Part shown: piece by piece, positions 7,808 to 15,245 of the stretch
How positions within the stretch are numbered: the stretch's first letter is position 1
How the letters are laid out: every line of letters begins with the position of its first letter
Origin: an uncultured Christensenella sp.
GTDB lineage: Bacteria > Bacillota > Clostridia > Christensenellales > UBA1242
DNA length: 18,814 nucleotides
Direction: 5' to 3'
NCBI GenBank assembly: GCA_905212505.1
Contig: CAJMEO010000002.1
Span: 1 to 18,814 of the forward strand
Program-made: the position numbers and the translations under genes
Notes under the pieces: model-generated
What the model was told of the DNA's origin: nothing
What the model saw: only the letters and a program-made list of their open reading frames with translations
Database searches by the model: none

Positions 7808-8176
7808 ATGATTAGTAAAATTGATAAAAATAGCATAAGAGTTAGTCGTCATAAAAAAATCAGACAAAACTTGGCTGGAACAACTGAGCGTCCAAGACTA
7901 TGCGTTTATAGAAGCACATCAAACATTTATGCTCAAATTATAGACGATACTAAAGGCGTAACACTTGTTTCTGCATCAAGTTTAGAAAAAGCATTAACAT
8001 CTGAAATTAAAGGTAAAAGCAAAACTGAAATTGCAACATTTATTGGCGAAACTATTGCAAAAAGAGCAATTGAAGCAAATATTAAAAATGTAGTATTTGA
8101 CCGTGGTGGATATCTTTATATTGGCAGAGTTAAAGCACTAGCTGATGGTGCAAGAAATGCTGGGTTAGAGTTTTAG
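7808..8176 (+). CDS. rplR: Large ribosomal subunit protein L18 (uL18)
   Basis: L18 binds 5S rRNA together with L5 and places it in the 50S central protuberance. The product is 122 residues. Landmarks are [34 protein letters not shown], the [25 protein letters not shown] segment and the end [15 protein letters not shown]. The AAGGAG (7794-7799) follows the rplF stop directly. The TAG stop is embedded in the AGGAGG serving rpsE. Confidence 0.98.
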   Translation: MISKIDKNSIRVSRHKKIRQNLAGTTERPRLCVYRSTSNIYAQIIDDTKGVTLVSASSLEKALTSEIKGKSKTEIATFIGETIAKRAIEANIKNVVFDRGGYLYIGRVKALADGARNAGLEF

Positions 8177-8188
8177 GAGGATTGACAA

Positions 8189-8698
8189 ATGGCTAAAAGA
8201 GAAGAATTTAATAGAGTGAAAAAAGAAGATGAACTAGACAGAAGAATGATAAGCATTCGTCGTGTTGTTAAAGTTGTTAAAGGCGGAAGAACGCTAAATT
8301 TTAGTGCTACTATGGTTGTTGGCGACAAAAAAGGACACGTTGGAATTGGTTCAGGAAAAGCTAGTGAAACTTCTGTTGCTGTTGAAAAAGCATTTCAATC
8401 AGCAAAAAAGAATATGAAATTTGTTAACGTTGTTGGCTTTACAATCCCTCATGAAGTTAAAGGTAAGTTTGGAACAAGTGAAGTTCTACTTCAACCTGCA
8501 AAAGAAGGTACTGGAGTTATTGCATCAGGTGCTGTTCGTGCCGTTGTTGATCTTGCTGGAATTCAAGATATTGTTTCAAAATCTTATGGCGGAAGAAACA
8601 AAATTAATACTGTTAAAGCTACTTTGAATGGTTTATTACAACTAAGAACGAGAGAACAAATTGCTGCTCTTCGTGGTAAAAAACCAGAAGAAATATAA
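8189..8698 (+). CDS. rpsE: Small ribosomal subunit protein S5 (uS5)
   Basis: S5 lies at the mRNA entry side of the 30S subunit and affects decoding accuracy; it is the classic spectinomycin-resistance target. The 169-residue product has the N-terminal double-stranded-RNA-binding fold with MISIRRVVKVVKGGRTLNFSAT, the GIGSGKASE turn, and the C-terminal domain TGVIASGAVRAVVDLAGIQDIVSKSYG. The length is normal. AGGAGG (8175-8180) spans the rplR stop. Confidence 0.98.
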   Translation: MAKREEFNRVKKEDELDRRMISIRRVVKVVKGGRTLNFSATMVVGDKKGHVGIGSGKASETSVAVEKAFQSAKKNMKFVNVVGFTIPHEVKGKFGTSEVLLQPAKEGTGVIASGAVRAVVDLAGIQDIVSKSYGGRNKINTVKATLNGLLQLRTREQIAALRGKKPEEI

Positions 8699-8709
8699 TT
8701 GGAGGAGTT

Positions 8710-8892
8710 ATGGAAGGAAAATTAAAAGTTACCTATATAAGAAGTTGTATTGGTTTTAACAAAAATCAAGCAAAAGTTTTAGAAAGTTTAGGTTTAAAAA
8801 AACTAAATGACGAAAATATTTTACCTGATAACCCTGCAGTTAATGGTATGATTTTTAAAGTTAAACATTTAGTTAAAGTAGAAAAAGTTTAA
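8710..8892 (+). CDS. rpmD: Large ribosomal subunit protein L30 (uL30)
   Basis: L30 is a small peripheral 50S protein, absent from some bacteria. The 60-residue product matches the bacterial form: [30 protein letters not shown] followed by [21 protein letters not shown]. The ribosome binding site GGAGGAG (8701-8707) is only 2 nt from the ATG in its last G, so the upstream GGAGG (8701-8705) is probably the paired part. It is followed by rplO after 13 nt. Confidence 0.97.
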   Translation: MEGKLKVTYIRSCIGFNKNQAKVLESLGLKKLNDENILPDNPAVNGMIFKVKHLVKVEKV

Positions 8893-8905
8893 GGAGAACA
8901 AAAAT

Positions 8906-9349
8906 ATGAGAATTAATGAATTATCTCCTGCTGAAAATTCAAAAAAATCAGCTAAAAGACTAGGCCGTGGTATTGGTTCTGGCATTGGCAAAACAAGTGG
9001 AAAAGGGCATAAAGGACAAAACGCCAGAAGTGGTGGTGGTGTTCGCCCAGGATTTGAAGGCGGTCAAATGCCTTTAACTCGTCGTCTTCCTCAAAGAGGT
9101 TTTAACAACCTTTTCAGAAAAGAATTCTCAGTAGTTAACGTTAAAGATTTAAATGCATTAGAAGATAATACAGTTGTTACAGAAGAAGTTTTAAAAGAAA
9201 AAGGCATCCTTTCTAAAAAATCAAGTTATGGCTTGAAAGTTTTAGGAAATGGTGAATTAAATAAGGCTTTACAAGTTAAGGCTGCAAAATTTTCTAAGTC
9301 TGCAATTGAAAAAATTGAAAAAGCGGGCGGAAGTATTGAGGTGTTATAA
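8906..9349 (+). CDS. rplO: Large ribosomal subunit protein L15 (uL15)
   Basis: L15 is a late-assembly 50S protein with a long extended N-terminal arm threaded into 23S rRNA. The 147-residue product has this arm ([45 protein letters not shown]) and a globular half ending with the typical [23 protein letters not shown]. The stop TAA overlaps the secY start (TAATG), a junction that ties channel synthesis to ribosomal protein synthesis. Confidence 0.98.
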   Translation: MRINELSPAENSKKSAKRLGRGIGSGIGKTSGKGHKGQNARSGGGVRPGFEGGQMPLTRRLPQRGFNNLFRKEFSVVNVKDLNALEDNTVVTEEVLKEKGILSKKSSYGLKVLGNGELNKALQVKAAKFSKSAIEKIEKAGGSIEVL

Positions 9350-10644
9350 TGTTTACAACATTAAAAAATGCTTTTAAAGTTAAAGAAATTAGAAGAAAAA
9401 TTTTCATTACATTAGGCATTCTTGCATTATTCAGGCTTGGCTGTTGGCTTCCTATTCCAGGAATAGACACGTCAACTTTCACTGACAGTATTAACAATCA
9501 AAGCTTTTTAAGTTTGTTAAGTGGTATTGGTGGTGGTGCACTTGCTAATGGTACTTTTTTCGCACTTGGCGTAACGCCATATATTAATGCATCGATAATA
9601 TTACAATTGCTAACTTTTGCAATTCCAAAACTTCAAAGACTTTCTCAAATGGGGGAAGAAGGAAGAAAAAAGATTGCAAAATACACAAAATATTGCGCAT
9701 TAATATTAGCAATTGCTCAAGCATCCGGAATTTGTGCAGGATTTTCAAGTTCAATTAAACTTTCAATGTTTGGTGCAGAACTTCCAACATGGCTTGCATG
9801 TGTGTTTGTTTCAATTTGTTTGGTCGCAGGGGCAATGCTAACTTATTGGATGGGTGAAAAAATAACTGAAATTGGTGTGGCAAACGGATTATCCCTATTA
9901 ATTTTTGTTGGTATTTTGTCAACTGCAGGAACTGCAATTTTGTCTGCATTCCAAGATGTTTTTGCAGGTCAAATTGAAAGTTTATGGAATATTATTTTAT
10001 TCTTTGTTGCTGTAATTTTGATTTTTGGCTTAATTGTTTTCATGGATTTAGCTGAAAGAAAAATTCAAGTTCAATATGCAAAACAAATTAAAGGAAGAAA
10101 AATGTATGGTGGACAAAGCAATTTTATTCCAATAAGATTGCTTGGAACTGGTGTTTTGCCAATCATTTTTGCAATGAGTTTTTTAAGTTTCCCACAATTA
10201 ATTATGTCAATTTTCTGGCCAACAAGTGATGCAGCAACTTGGTATGCTCTTCACATGGGCGCTGGAACTTGGCCATACACACTTGTTATGGGCTTATTAA
10301 TCTTATTCTTTGCATATTTCACTTCTCAAATGATGTTCAACCCTGAAGATGTTGCAAAACAAATTCAAGGCAATGGTGGTTTTATCATTGGAATTCGTCC
10401 AGGAAAACCAACTGCTGATTATCTAAAGAGAATTAACAACAGAATAACACTATTTGGCGCAATTTTCTTAGCATTTATTGCAATTGTTCCAACTTTAATT
10501 TTCACATTTGTTGCTGGAAATTCAGGTTTGGTTAGTGCATTTAGTGCAACTGGAATGTTAATCGTTGTTAGTGTAGCATTAGAATTTAATAAGCAACTTG
10601 AAGCTCAAGTTTTAATGAAAAATTATAAAGGATTTTTAAAATAA
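9349..10644 (+). CDS. secY: Protein translocase subunit SecY
   Basis: SecY is the central pore of the Sec translocon in the cytoplasmic membrane, exporting unfolded proteins and inserting membrane proteins. The 431-residue product has the expected ten hydrophobic segments. It has the early RLGCWLPIPGID region, the plug/TM2 region GVTPYINASIILQLL, the QMGEEGRKKIAKYTKY cytoplasmic loop, and the late ADYLKRINNRITLFGA and LIVVSVALEFNKQLEAQ segments. The start overlaps the rplO stop and the end overlaps adk. GAGGTG (9338-9343) is a weaker ribosome binding site than those of the ribosomal genes. Confidence 0.98.
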   Translation: MFTTLKNAFKVKEIRRKIFITLGILALFRLGCWLPIPGIDTSTFTDSINNQSFLSLLSGIGGGALANGTFFALGVTPYINASIILQLLTFAIPKLQRLSQMGEEGRKKIAKYTKYCALILAIAQASGICAGFSSSIKLSMFGAELPTWLACVFVSICLVAGAMLTYWMGEKITEIGVANGLSLLIFVGILSTAGTAILSAFQDVFAGQIESLWNIILFFVAVILIFGLIVFMDLAERKIQVQYAKQIKGRKMYGGQSNFIPIRLLGTGVLPIIFAMSFLSFPQLIMSIFWPTSDAATWYALHMGAGTWPYTLVMGLLILFFAYFTSQMMFNPEDVAKQIQGNGGFIIGIRPGKPTADYLKRINNRITLFGAIFLAFIAIVPTLIFTFVAGNSGLVSAFSATGMLIVVSVALEFNKQLEAQVLMKNYKGFLK

Positions 10645-11258
10645 TGAATTTTGTTTTAATTGGTGCCCCTTTAAGCGGCAAAGGAACTATTGGTTCATTA
10701 TTAAGCACGCATTTTCAAATTCCCCATATTTCTATGGGGGATTTATTGCGTAATAGTTCAAAAGGTGATAATAAATACTCTAAGTATATTGCAAAACACA
10801 TTGAAGAAGGCAAACTTATCAATGATGATTTGGTAAAAGTTGTTTTGGAAGACCGCTTAAGTAAAGATGATTGCAAAAACGGTTATGTTTTGGATGGTTA
10901 TCCACGCAATGTTGAGCAAGCGGATAAACTTGACAGTATAACACATGTTGACCATGTTATTTATGTTACAGTAAGTGAAGTTACTGTTATGCAAAGATTG
11001 GCTTCAAGATTTGTTTGCCCAGTTTGTTATAAATCTTATAATACTGAAACATATGACAAAAATTATTGTGAAAAATGCAAACAACATTTAATAAAACGTG
11101 AAGATGACAATGAAGAAACCTTACTAAAACGAATAAAACTTTATAATGAAACCTCTTTTCCAATCTTAGATAAATATCTTAAACAAAACAAATTGATTAC
11201 AATTTCTAACGAGGGCAATATAGAAGAAGTTTTTAAAGAATTGTTAGGTAAAATATAA
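10644..11258 (+). CDS. adk: Adenylate kinase, divergent P-loop, zinc-type LID
   Basis: Adenylate kinase interconverts ATP plus AMP with two ADP in the cytosol. The 204-residue product has a P-loop GAPLSGKGT (residues 7-15), where most family members have GPPGAGKGT. The catalytic Lys13 is kept. It has HISMGDLLR (normally HISTGD), DGYPRNVEQ (normally DGFPRT), and a LID with Cys125/Cys128 and Cys142/Cys145, the zinc form seen in Gram-positive enzymes. The LID entrance RLASR lacks the usual Gly-Arg. The secY-adk-map order supports the assignment. The substitutions could shift nucleotide preference, but it is still most likely the housekeeping enzyme. Both junctions are TAATG overlaps. Confidence 0.93.
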   Translation: MNFVLIGAPLSGKGTIGSLLSTHFQIPHISMGDLLRNSSKGDNKYSKYIAKHIEEGKLINDDLVKVVLEDRLSKDDCKNGYVLDGYPRNVEQADKLDSITHVDHVIYVTVSEVTVMQRLASRFVCPVCYKSYNTETYDKNYCEKCKQHLIKREDDNEETLLKRIKLYNETSFPILDKYLKQNKLITISNEGNIEEVFKELLGKI

Positions 11259-12004
11259 TGATTATTACTAAAAATGAAGAGCAGATTCAAAAGATGTTTG
11301 TTGCAAATCAAATTGTAAAGCAGACATTAGAATTGATTGAAAAAAATATAAAACCAGGCATAAACACGAAATTTTTAGATGAGATTGCAGAAGAATATAT
11401 AAGAAGTCAAAATGCAATTCCAAGTTTCAAAAACTATGAAGGCTATCCTGCATCAATTTGTGCAAGCGTGAACGACGTTGTTGTTCACGGAATTCCAAGA
11501 CGCGATATTATCTTGAAAGAAGGGGATATAGTTTCTATTGATTGTGGTGTTATAAAAAGTGGATATAATGGTGATGCCGCAAGAACATTCGCTGTTGGTA
11601 AGATTTCAAAAGAAAAACAAAAACTTATAGACGTAACTCGAGAATGCTTTTTTAAAGGTATAGAAAACATAAAAATTGGTGATAGACTTGGTGATATTGG
11701 CTACGCAATTCAAAAACATGCAGAAAGCAACGGATTTTCTGTTGTTCGTGAAATGGTGGGTCATGGCATCGGAAGAGAAATGCATGAAGATCCTGAAGTT
11801 CCAAATTACGGACGTAAAGGAACGGGGATTATCATTGAACAAGGGCTTACGATTGCTATTGAACCAATGATTAATATGGGGAAAAAAGAAATATATATTG
11901 ATTATGATGGTTGGACTTGCCGAACCGAAGATGGAAGTCCTAGCGCTCATTATGAAAATACAATTGCTTTCACTAAAGAAGGAATTAAAATTTTAAGTTT
12001 ATAG
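11258..12004 (+). CDS. map: Methionine aminopeptidase type I
   Basis: MetAP removes the N-terminal methionine from nascent proteins. The 248-residue product is a type Ia enzyme without an N-terminal extension. The five metal ligands are Asp95, Asp106, His169, Glu202 and Glu233. The substrate-contacting His77 and His176 are also present. The motif around the last ligand reads SAHYENTI rather than the common SAQYEHT. The ATG overlaps the adk stop. The protein acts at the ribosome, which suits its place in this cluster. Confidence 0.97.
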   Translation: MIITKNEEQIQKMFVANQIVKQTLELIEKNIKPGINTKFLDEIAEEYIRSQNAIPSFKNYEGYPASICASVNDVVVHGIPRRDIILKEGDIVSIDCGVIKSGYNGDAARTFAVGKISKEKQKLIDVTRECFFKGIENIKIGDRLGDIGYAIQKHAESNGFSVVREMVGHGIGREMHEDPEVPNYGRKGTGIIIEQGLTIAIEPMINMGKKEIYIDYDGWTCRTEDGSPSAHYENTIAFTKEGIKILSL

Positions 12005-12010
12005 GGAATT

Positions 12011-12274
12011 ATGGATAATTTAATAGGAAATTTGTGCATTTCAACTTATGGAAGAGATGCCGAAAACGAATATTTAATTTATGCACATACCGGCAACTAT
12101 TGCTTTCTTGTTGACGGTAACGCAAAAAAAATAATTAATCCCAAGAAGAAAAATATCAAACATATTAAACTTTTGGGCATAGAAAGCAAAGCGATAAAAG
12201 AAAAAATAGAAAAAAATCAAAAAGTATTTGATTCTGAAATATATAGTTTTATAAAAAATTATAAAAATTGTTGA
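12011..12274 (+). CDS. KOW-domain RNA-binding protein (L14e-like), clostridial type
   Basis: The 87-residue product resembles the small KOW-domain proteins that Clostridia carry between map and infA. It opens LIGNLCISTYGRDAENEYLIYA, continues with YCFLVDGNAKKIINPKKKNIKHIKLL, and ends in a charged helical tail. Their fold is related to eukaryotic and archaeal L14e/L27e, but their function is not established; ribosome association is an inference. The glycine at the usual KOW turn (RDxGR) is replaced by RDAEN, so it is a divergent copy. The ribosome binding site AGGGA overlaps the map stop. Its TGA stop lies inside the -35 element of the infA promoter. Confidence 0.85.
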   Translation: MDNLIGNLCISTYGRDAENEYLIYAHTGNYCFLVDGNAKKIINPKKKNIKHIKLLGIESKAIKEKIEKNQKVFDSEIYSFIKNYKNC

Positions 12275-12299
12275 AATTTTTATTTTAGTGTGATATAAT
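12271..12299 (+). promoter_or_regulatory. Internal promoter for infA and the alpha part of the cluster
   Basis: TTGAAA (12271-12276) and TATAAT (12294-12299) are separated by 17 bp, and a TG one base before the -10 makes it an extended -10 promoter. The predicted start is near 12306, only about 14 nt before the infA ATG. The -35 overlaps the stop codon of the preceding gene. This would allow infA, rpmJ, rpsM, rpsK, rpsD, rpoA and rplQ to be expressed separately from the main promoter. Confidence 0.85.
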
Positions 12300-12319
12300 T
12301 AAAAGGTTAGGGGGATTTT

Positions 12320-12547
12320 ATGCCAAAAGATGATGTAATTGAACTAGAAGGTGAAGTTATTGATATTTCAAGAAACAATATCCAAGTTAGATTATCTAAC
12401 GGACATGTGATAACTGCATATTTGTCTGGGAAATTAAGAATAAACACCATAAAAATTTTAATTGGCGATAAAGTTCGCTGTGAACTTTCTCCGTATGATT
12501 TAACAAAGGGAAGAATCACTTGGAGAGAAAAAAAATCAGTTAACTAA
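12320..12547 (+). CDS. infA: Translation initiation factor IF-1
   Basis: IF-1 blocks the A site during 30S initiation and promotes IF-2 and IF-3 action. The 75-residue OB-fold product shows [36 protein letters not shown], followed by [23 protein letters not shown]. The bacterial consensus has KMR where this has KLR and RI.V..GD where this has LIGD. The ribosome binding site AGGGGG (12309-12314) lies 5 nt before the ATG. It is the first gene after the internal promoter. Confidence 0.98.
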   Translation: MPKDDVIELEGEVIDISRNNIQVRLSNGHVITAYLSGKLRINTIKILIGDKVRCELSPYDLTKGRITWREKKSVN

Positions 12548-12595
12548 TCTATTATGTTCAACTAAAGAGACAATCTTTTATAAAGGAGAGAAATT

Positions 12596-12709
12596 ATGAA
12601 AGTAAGACCATCTGTTAAACCTATTTGTGATAAATGCAAAGTTATTAGAAGAGAAGGTAAAGTTTTAGTAATTTGCAAAGATAAAAAGCATAAACAAAGA
12701 CAAGGTTAA
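12596..12709 (+). CDS. rpmJ: Large ribosomal subunit protein L36 (bL36), zinc-binding form
   Basis: L36 is a tiny zinc-ribbon protein in the 50S subunit. The 37-residue product reads [17 protein letters not shown] at the start and ends KHKQRQG. Cys11, Cys14, Cys27 and His32 are the expected zinc ligands, so this is the zinc-containing paralogue. The ribosome binding site AAAGGAGAG (12582-12590) lies 5 nt upstream. The last codons form one arm of a hairpin that extends into the rpmJ-rpsM gap. Confidence 0.97.
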   Translation: MKVRPSVKPICDKCKVIRREGKVLVICKDKKHKQRQG

Positions 12710-12737
12710 TATAACTTGCCTTTTGTTTGTTTATTTT
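12692..12737 (+). terminator. Candidate intrinsic terminator or attenuator after rpmJ
   Basis: The last rpmJ codons and stop (AAACAAAGACAAGGTT, 12692-12707) are largely complementary to AACTTGCCTTTTGTTT (12713-12728). The stem has about 14 pairs with small bulges, a 5-nt loop, and a T-rich tail reaching 12737. The stem base is AT-rich and so only moderately stable. Because rpsM and its partners lie downstream without an obvious promoter, partial termination (attenuation) is more likely than full termination. Function is inferred. Confidence 0.45.
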
Positions 12738-12746
12738 GAAAATAAT

Positions 12747-12778
12747 CAGTCTGCTCGCGGCTGAATTTGAGCAAACTG
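12747..12778 (+). promoter_or_regulatory. Hairpin in the rpsM leader, candidate regulatory RNA
   Basis: CAGT-c-TGCTC (12747-12756) pairs with GAGCA-a-ACTG (12769-12778), a nine-pair stem with one internal mismatch and a 12-nt loop containing GCGGCTG. It is the most GC-rich stretch of the 101-nt gap before rpsM and ends 22 nt before the GGAGG of rpsM. In E. coli the leader of this operon is bound by S4, which is also encoded here two genes downstream. A comparable role is possible but unproven. Confidence 0.45.
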
Positions 12779-12810
12779 TTAAGATAAATTAATTTTAATT
12801 GGAGGAAAAT

Positions 12811-13182
12811 ATGGCTCGTATTGCTGGAATAGATTTGCCAAAAGAAAAAAGAATAGAAATTGGACTAACTTATATTTATGGTATTGGCAGAAATCAAGCA
12901 ACCAAAATTTGTAAAGAAACTGGTGTTAACCCAGATATCAGAGTTAAAGATTTAAGCGAAGAAGATCAAGCAAAAATTCGTGCTTACATTGACAAAAATC
13001 TTGTTGTTGAAGGTGATCTAAGAAGAGATGTCGCATTAAACATCAAACGTCTTACAGAAATTGGCTGTTACAGAGGGGTTCGTCACAGAAAAGGAATCAC
13101 CCTAAGAGGACAAAGAACTCATTCAAATGCAAGAACTGCTCGTGGAATGAGCAAGAAGAATGCTGGAAAAAATAAAAAGTAA
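12811..13182 (+). CDS. rpsM: Small ribosomal subunit protein S13 (uS13)
   Basis: S13 is a 30S head protein forming bridges to the 50S subunit and touching P-site tRNA. The ATG giving [14 protein letters not shown] is chosen. It lies 5 nt after GGAGG (12801-12805) and matches the family. A TTG four codons upstream overlaps that binding site and is rejected. The 123-residue product has [12 protein letters not shown], the helix-turn region and the basic C-terminal tail [25 protein letters not shown]. Confidence 0.98.
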   Translation: MARIAGIDLPKEKRIEIGLTYIYGIGRNQATKICKETGVNPDIRVKDLSEEDQAKIRAYIDKNLVVEGDLRRDVALNIKRLTEIGCYRGVRHRKGITLRGQRTHSNARTARGMSKKNAGKNKK

Positions 13183-13201
13183 AATTTTAAGGAGATAAAA
13201 A

Positions 13202-13600
13202 ATGGCTGGTGTTAAAAACAATGCTAAATCTAAAAAAAGAAAATTAACTAAGGGTGTTACAAAAGGATGTGCACACATTCAATCATCAAATAATAACACT
13301 ATAGTTACAATTACAGATGAACAAGGTAATGCAATTTCATGGTCAAGTGCTGGTGCTTTGGGTTTTAGAGGCTCAAGAAAAAACACTCCATTTGCTGCTG
13401 GTCAAGCTGCAGAAACAGCTGCTAAACAAGCAAGGGAACTTGGAATTGAAAGTGTTGAAGTTTACGTTAAAGGCCCAGGTAATGGAAGAGAATCTGCTAT
13501 CAGAGCACTTCAAACTGCTGAACTTAACATCACAAAAATTCAAGATGTTTCACCTATTGCGCACAATGGTTGCAGACCACCAAAAAAGAGAAGAATTTAA
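13202..13600 (+). CDS. rpsK: Small ribosomal subunit protein S11 (uS11)
   Basis: S11 lines the platform of the 30S subunit near the mRNA exit. The product has 132 residues with a basic N-terminal tail. Landmarks are [50 protein letters not shown] and the end [18 protein letters not shown]. The conserved HNG, often an isoaspartate site, is present. AAGGAG (13189-13194) precedes the ATG by 7 nt. A long overlapping ORF in another frame is a shadow. Confidence 0.98.
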   Translation: MAGVKNNAKSKKRKLTKGVTKGCAHIQSSNNNTIVTITDEQGNAISWSSAGALGFRGSRKNTPFAAGQAAETAAKQARELGIESVEVYVKGPGNGRESAIRALQTAELNITKIQDVSPIAHNGCRPPKKRRI

Positions 13601-13617
13601 TAAAGGAGTAAAAATAT

Positions 13618-14244
13618 ATGGCTAGATATACAGATGCCGATTGTCGTTTATGCAGAAGAGAAGGTTGCAAACTTTTCTTGAAAGGCGACAGATGTGTAAC
13701 AAAAAAATGTTCAATTGAACGTCGCCCAACTGTACCCGGAGTTCATGGGAATAATCCAAGCAGAAAAAAACCTAGTGAATATCAAATGCAACTTCGTGAA
13801 AAACAAAAAGTTAAAAGAGCTTATGGCGTTTTAGAAAAACAATTTAGAAAATATTATGATGAAGCAGAAAGACAAAAAGGAATTACTGGTGAAAATATGT
13901 TATCACTTCTTGAAAGAAGATTAGATAATGTTGTTTATCGTCTAGGGTTTGCTGCTTCAAGAGATCAAGCAAGACAAATGGTTTCTCATTCAATGTTCAC
14001 TTTGAATGGAAAAAAAGCAAACATACCAAGTATGCAAGTTAAAGTTGGCGATGTGATTGCTGTTAAGGAAAACAAGAAAAACTCAGAATTATTTAAAGAA
14101 CTTAAAGATGTTAAACTTGTAACACCAAAATGGCTTGAAACAGACCTTGAAAAACTAACTGGTAAGGTTATTGCTCTTCCACAAAGAGATGATATTGATT
14201 TAACAATTAAAGAACACTTAATTATTGAATTATATTCTAAGTAA
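13618..14244 (+). CDS. rpsD: Small ribosomal subunit protein S4 (uS4), cysteine-containing form
   Basis: S4 is a primary 16S rRNA-binding protein and an operon repressor in several bacteria. The 208-residue product has Cys9, Cys12, Cys17, Cys26 and Cys31 at its N terminus, enough for a zinc site. An S4-type RNA-binding domain follows at about residues 98-160 ([25 protein letters not shown], then VKVGDVI). The end [18 protein letters not shown] is typical. Its place inside the alpha cluster contrasts with Bacillus, where rpsD is separate. AAAGGAG (13602-13608) supplies the ribosome binding site. Confidence 0.98.
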   Translation: MARYTDADCRLCRREGCKLFLKGDRCVTKKCSIERRPTVPGVHGNNPSRKKPSEYQMQLREKQKVKRAYGVLEKQFRKYYDEAERQKGITGENMLSLLERRLDNVVYRLGFAASRDQARQMVSHSMFTLNGKKANIPSMQVKVGDVIAVKENKKNSELFKELKDVKLVTPKWLETDLEKLTGKVIALPQRDDIDLTIKEHLIIELYSK

Positions 14245-14273
14245 TTAACAATTTAAAGGAGTTTATATAATAT

Positions 14274-15227
14274 ATGATGGAAATTGAAAAACCAAAAATT
14301 ACTTGTGAAGAATCTGATAATGGGACTTTTGCAAGATTTGTTGTTGAACCATTAGATCGTGGTTTTGGTCTTACTATTGGTAATGCTTTAAGAAGAACTC
14401 TTCTTGGTGCTCTTCCAGGGGCCGCTCCAATAGCTATAAGAATAAATGGTGTTCAACACGAATTTTCAACAGTTGAAGGTGTTACTGAAGATGTTATTGA
14501 TATTGTTTTAAACATTAAAAGTTTGGCAGTAAAAACAAACAATTTAGATAAAGACTTTAAAACTGTTTTAAGAATTAATAAATATTCTGCTGGCGAAGTT
14601 ACTGCTGCAGATATTGAACCAAATGATCAAGTTGAAATTTTAAATCCTGATTTGCACATTGCTACGCTTGAAGATGGTGCAAAATTTGAGATGGAAATTG
14701 TTATAGGACGTGGCAGAGGTTATGTTTGTGCAGACGATAACAAAGATGAAACTCAAGATATTGGGTATATTGCAGTAGATTCAATCTTCTCACCTGTAAA
14801 AAAAGTGAACTATAAAGTTGAAGGTGCAAGAGTTGGTCAAAATATGAACTTTGACAAACTAATTCTTGAAGTTGAAACAAATGGTACACTTTCTGCTCGT
14901 GAAGTTGTAAGTTTAAGTGCAAAAATCATTCAAGACCACACAAATCTATTTGTTGAACTTGTTGAAAGCATGAAAGATTTAACAATTCTTCAAGCAAGAG
15001 AAGATGAAAAACAGCACAAAGTTTTAGAAATGACAATTGAAGATATGGATTTAAGTGTTAGAAGCTACAACTGTTTGAAACGTGCAAACATAAACACAGT
15101 TAGTGACCTAACAAAAAAATCTAAAGACGATATGTTAAAAGTTAGAAATTTGGGTCTTAAATCTCTAGAAGAAGTTATTAAAAAATTAGAGAGTTTGGGC
15201 TTAGGTTTTAGAAACGACGAAGAATAA
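14274..15227 (+). CDS. rpoA: DNA-directed RNA polymerase subunit alpha
   Basis: The alpha subunit nucleates RNA polymerase assembly and contacts UP elements and activators. The 317-residue product has the dimerisation domain (RGFGLTIGNALRRTLLGALPGAAP, about residues 29-52) and a C-terminal domain from about residue 250 (SYNCLKRANINTVSDL, LKVRNLGLKSLEEVIKKL). An in-frame TAA just upstream limits the start to the two adjacent ATG codons. The AAAGGAG (14255-14261) is 12 nt from the first, a wide spacing. It lies between rpsD and rplQ, the standard arrangement. Confidence 0.98.
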   Translation: MMEIEKPKITCEESDNGTFARFVVEPLDRGFGLTIGNALRRTLLGALPGAAPIAIRINGVQHEFSTVEGVTEDVIDIVLNIKSLAVKTNNLDKDFKTVLRINKYSAGEVTAADIEPNDQVEILNPDLHIATLEDGAKFEMEIVIGRGRGYVCADDNKDETQDIGYIAVDSIFSPVKKVNYKVEGARVGQNMNFDKLILEVETNGTLSAREVVSLSAKIIQDHTNLFVELVESMKDLTILQAREDEKQHKVLEMTIEDMDLSVRSYNCLKRANINTVSDLTKKSKDDMLKVRNLGLKSLEEVIKKLESLGLGFRNDEE

Positions 15228-15245
15228 TAAGGAGAAAATAGTAAG

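Noticed and set aside
12799..12810. TTG start extending rpsM by four codons
   Set aside because: The TTG overlaps the GGAGG that serves the ATG at 12811, and the family N terminus is MARIAG.
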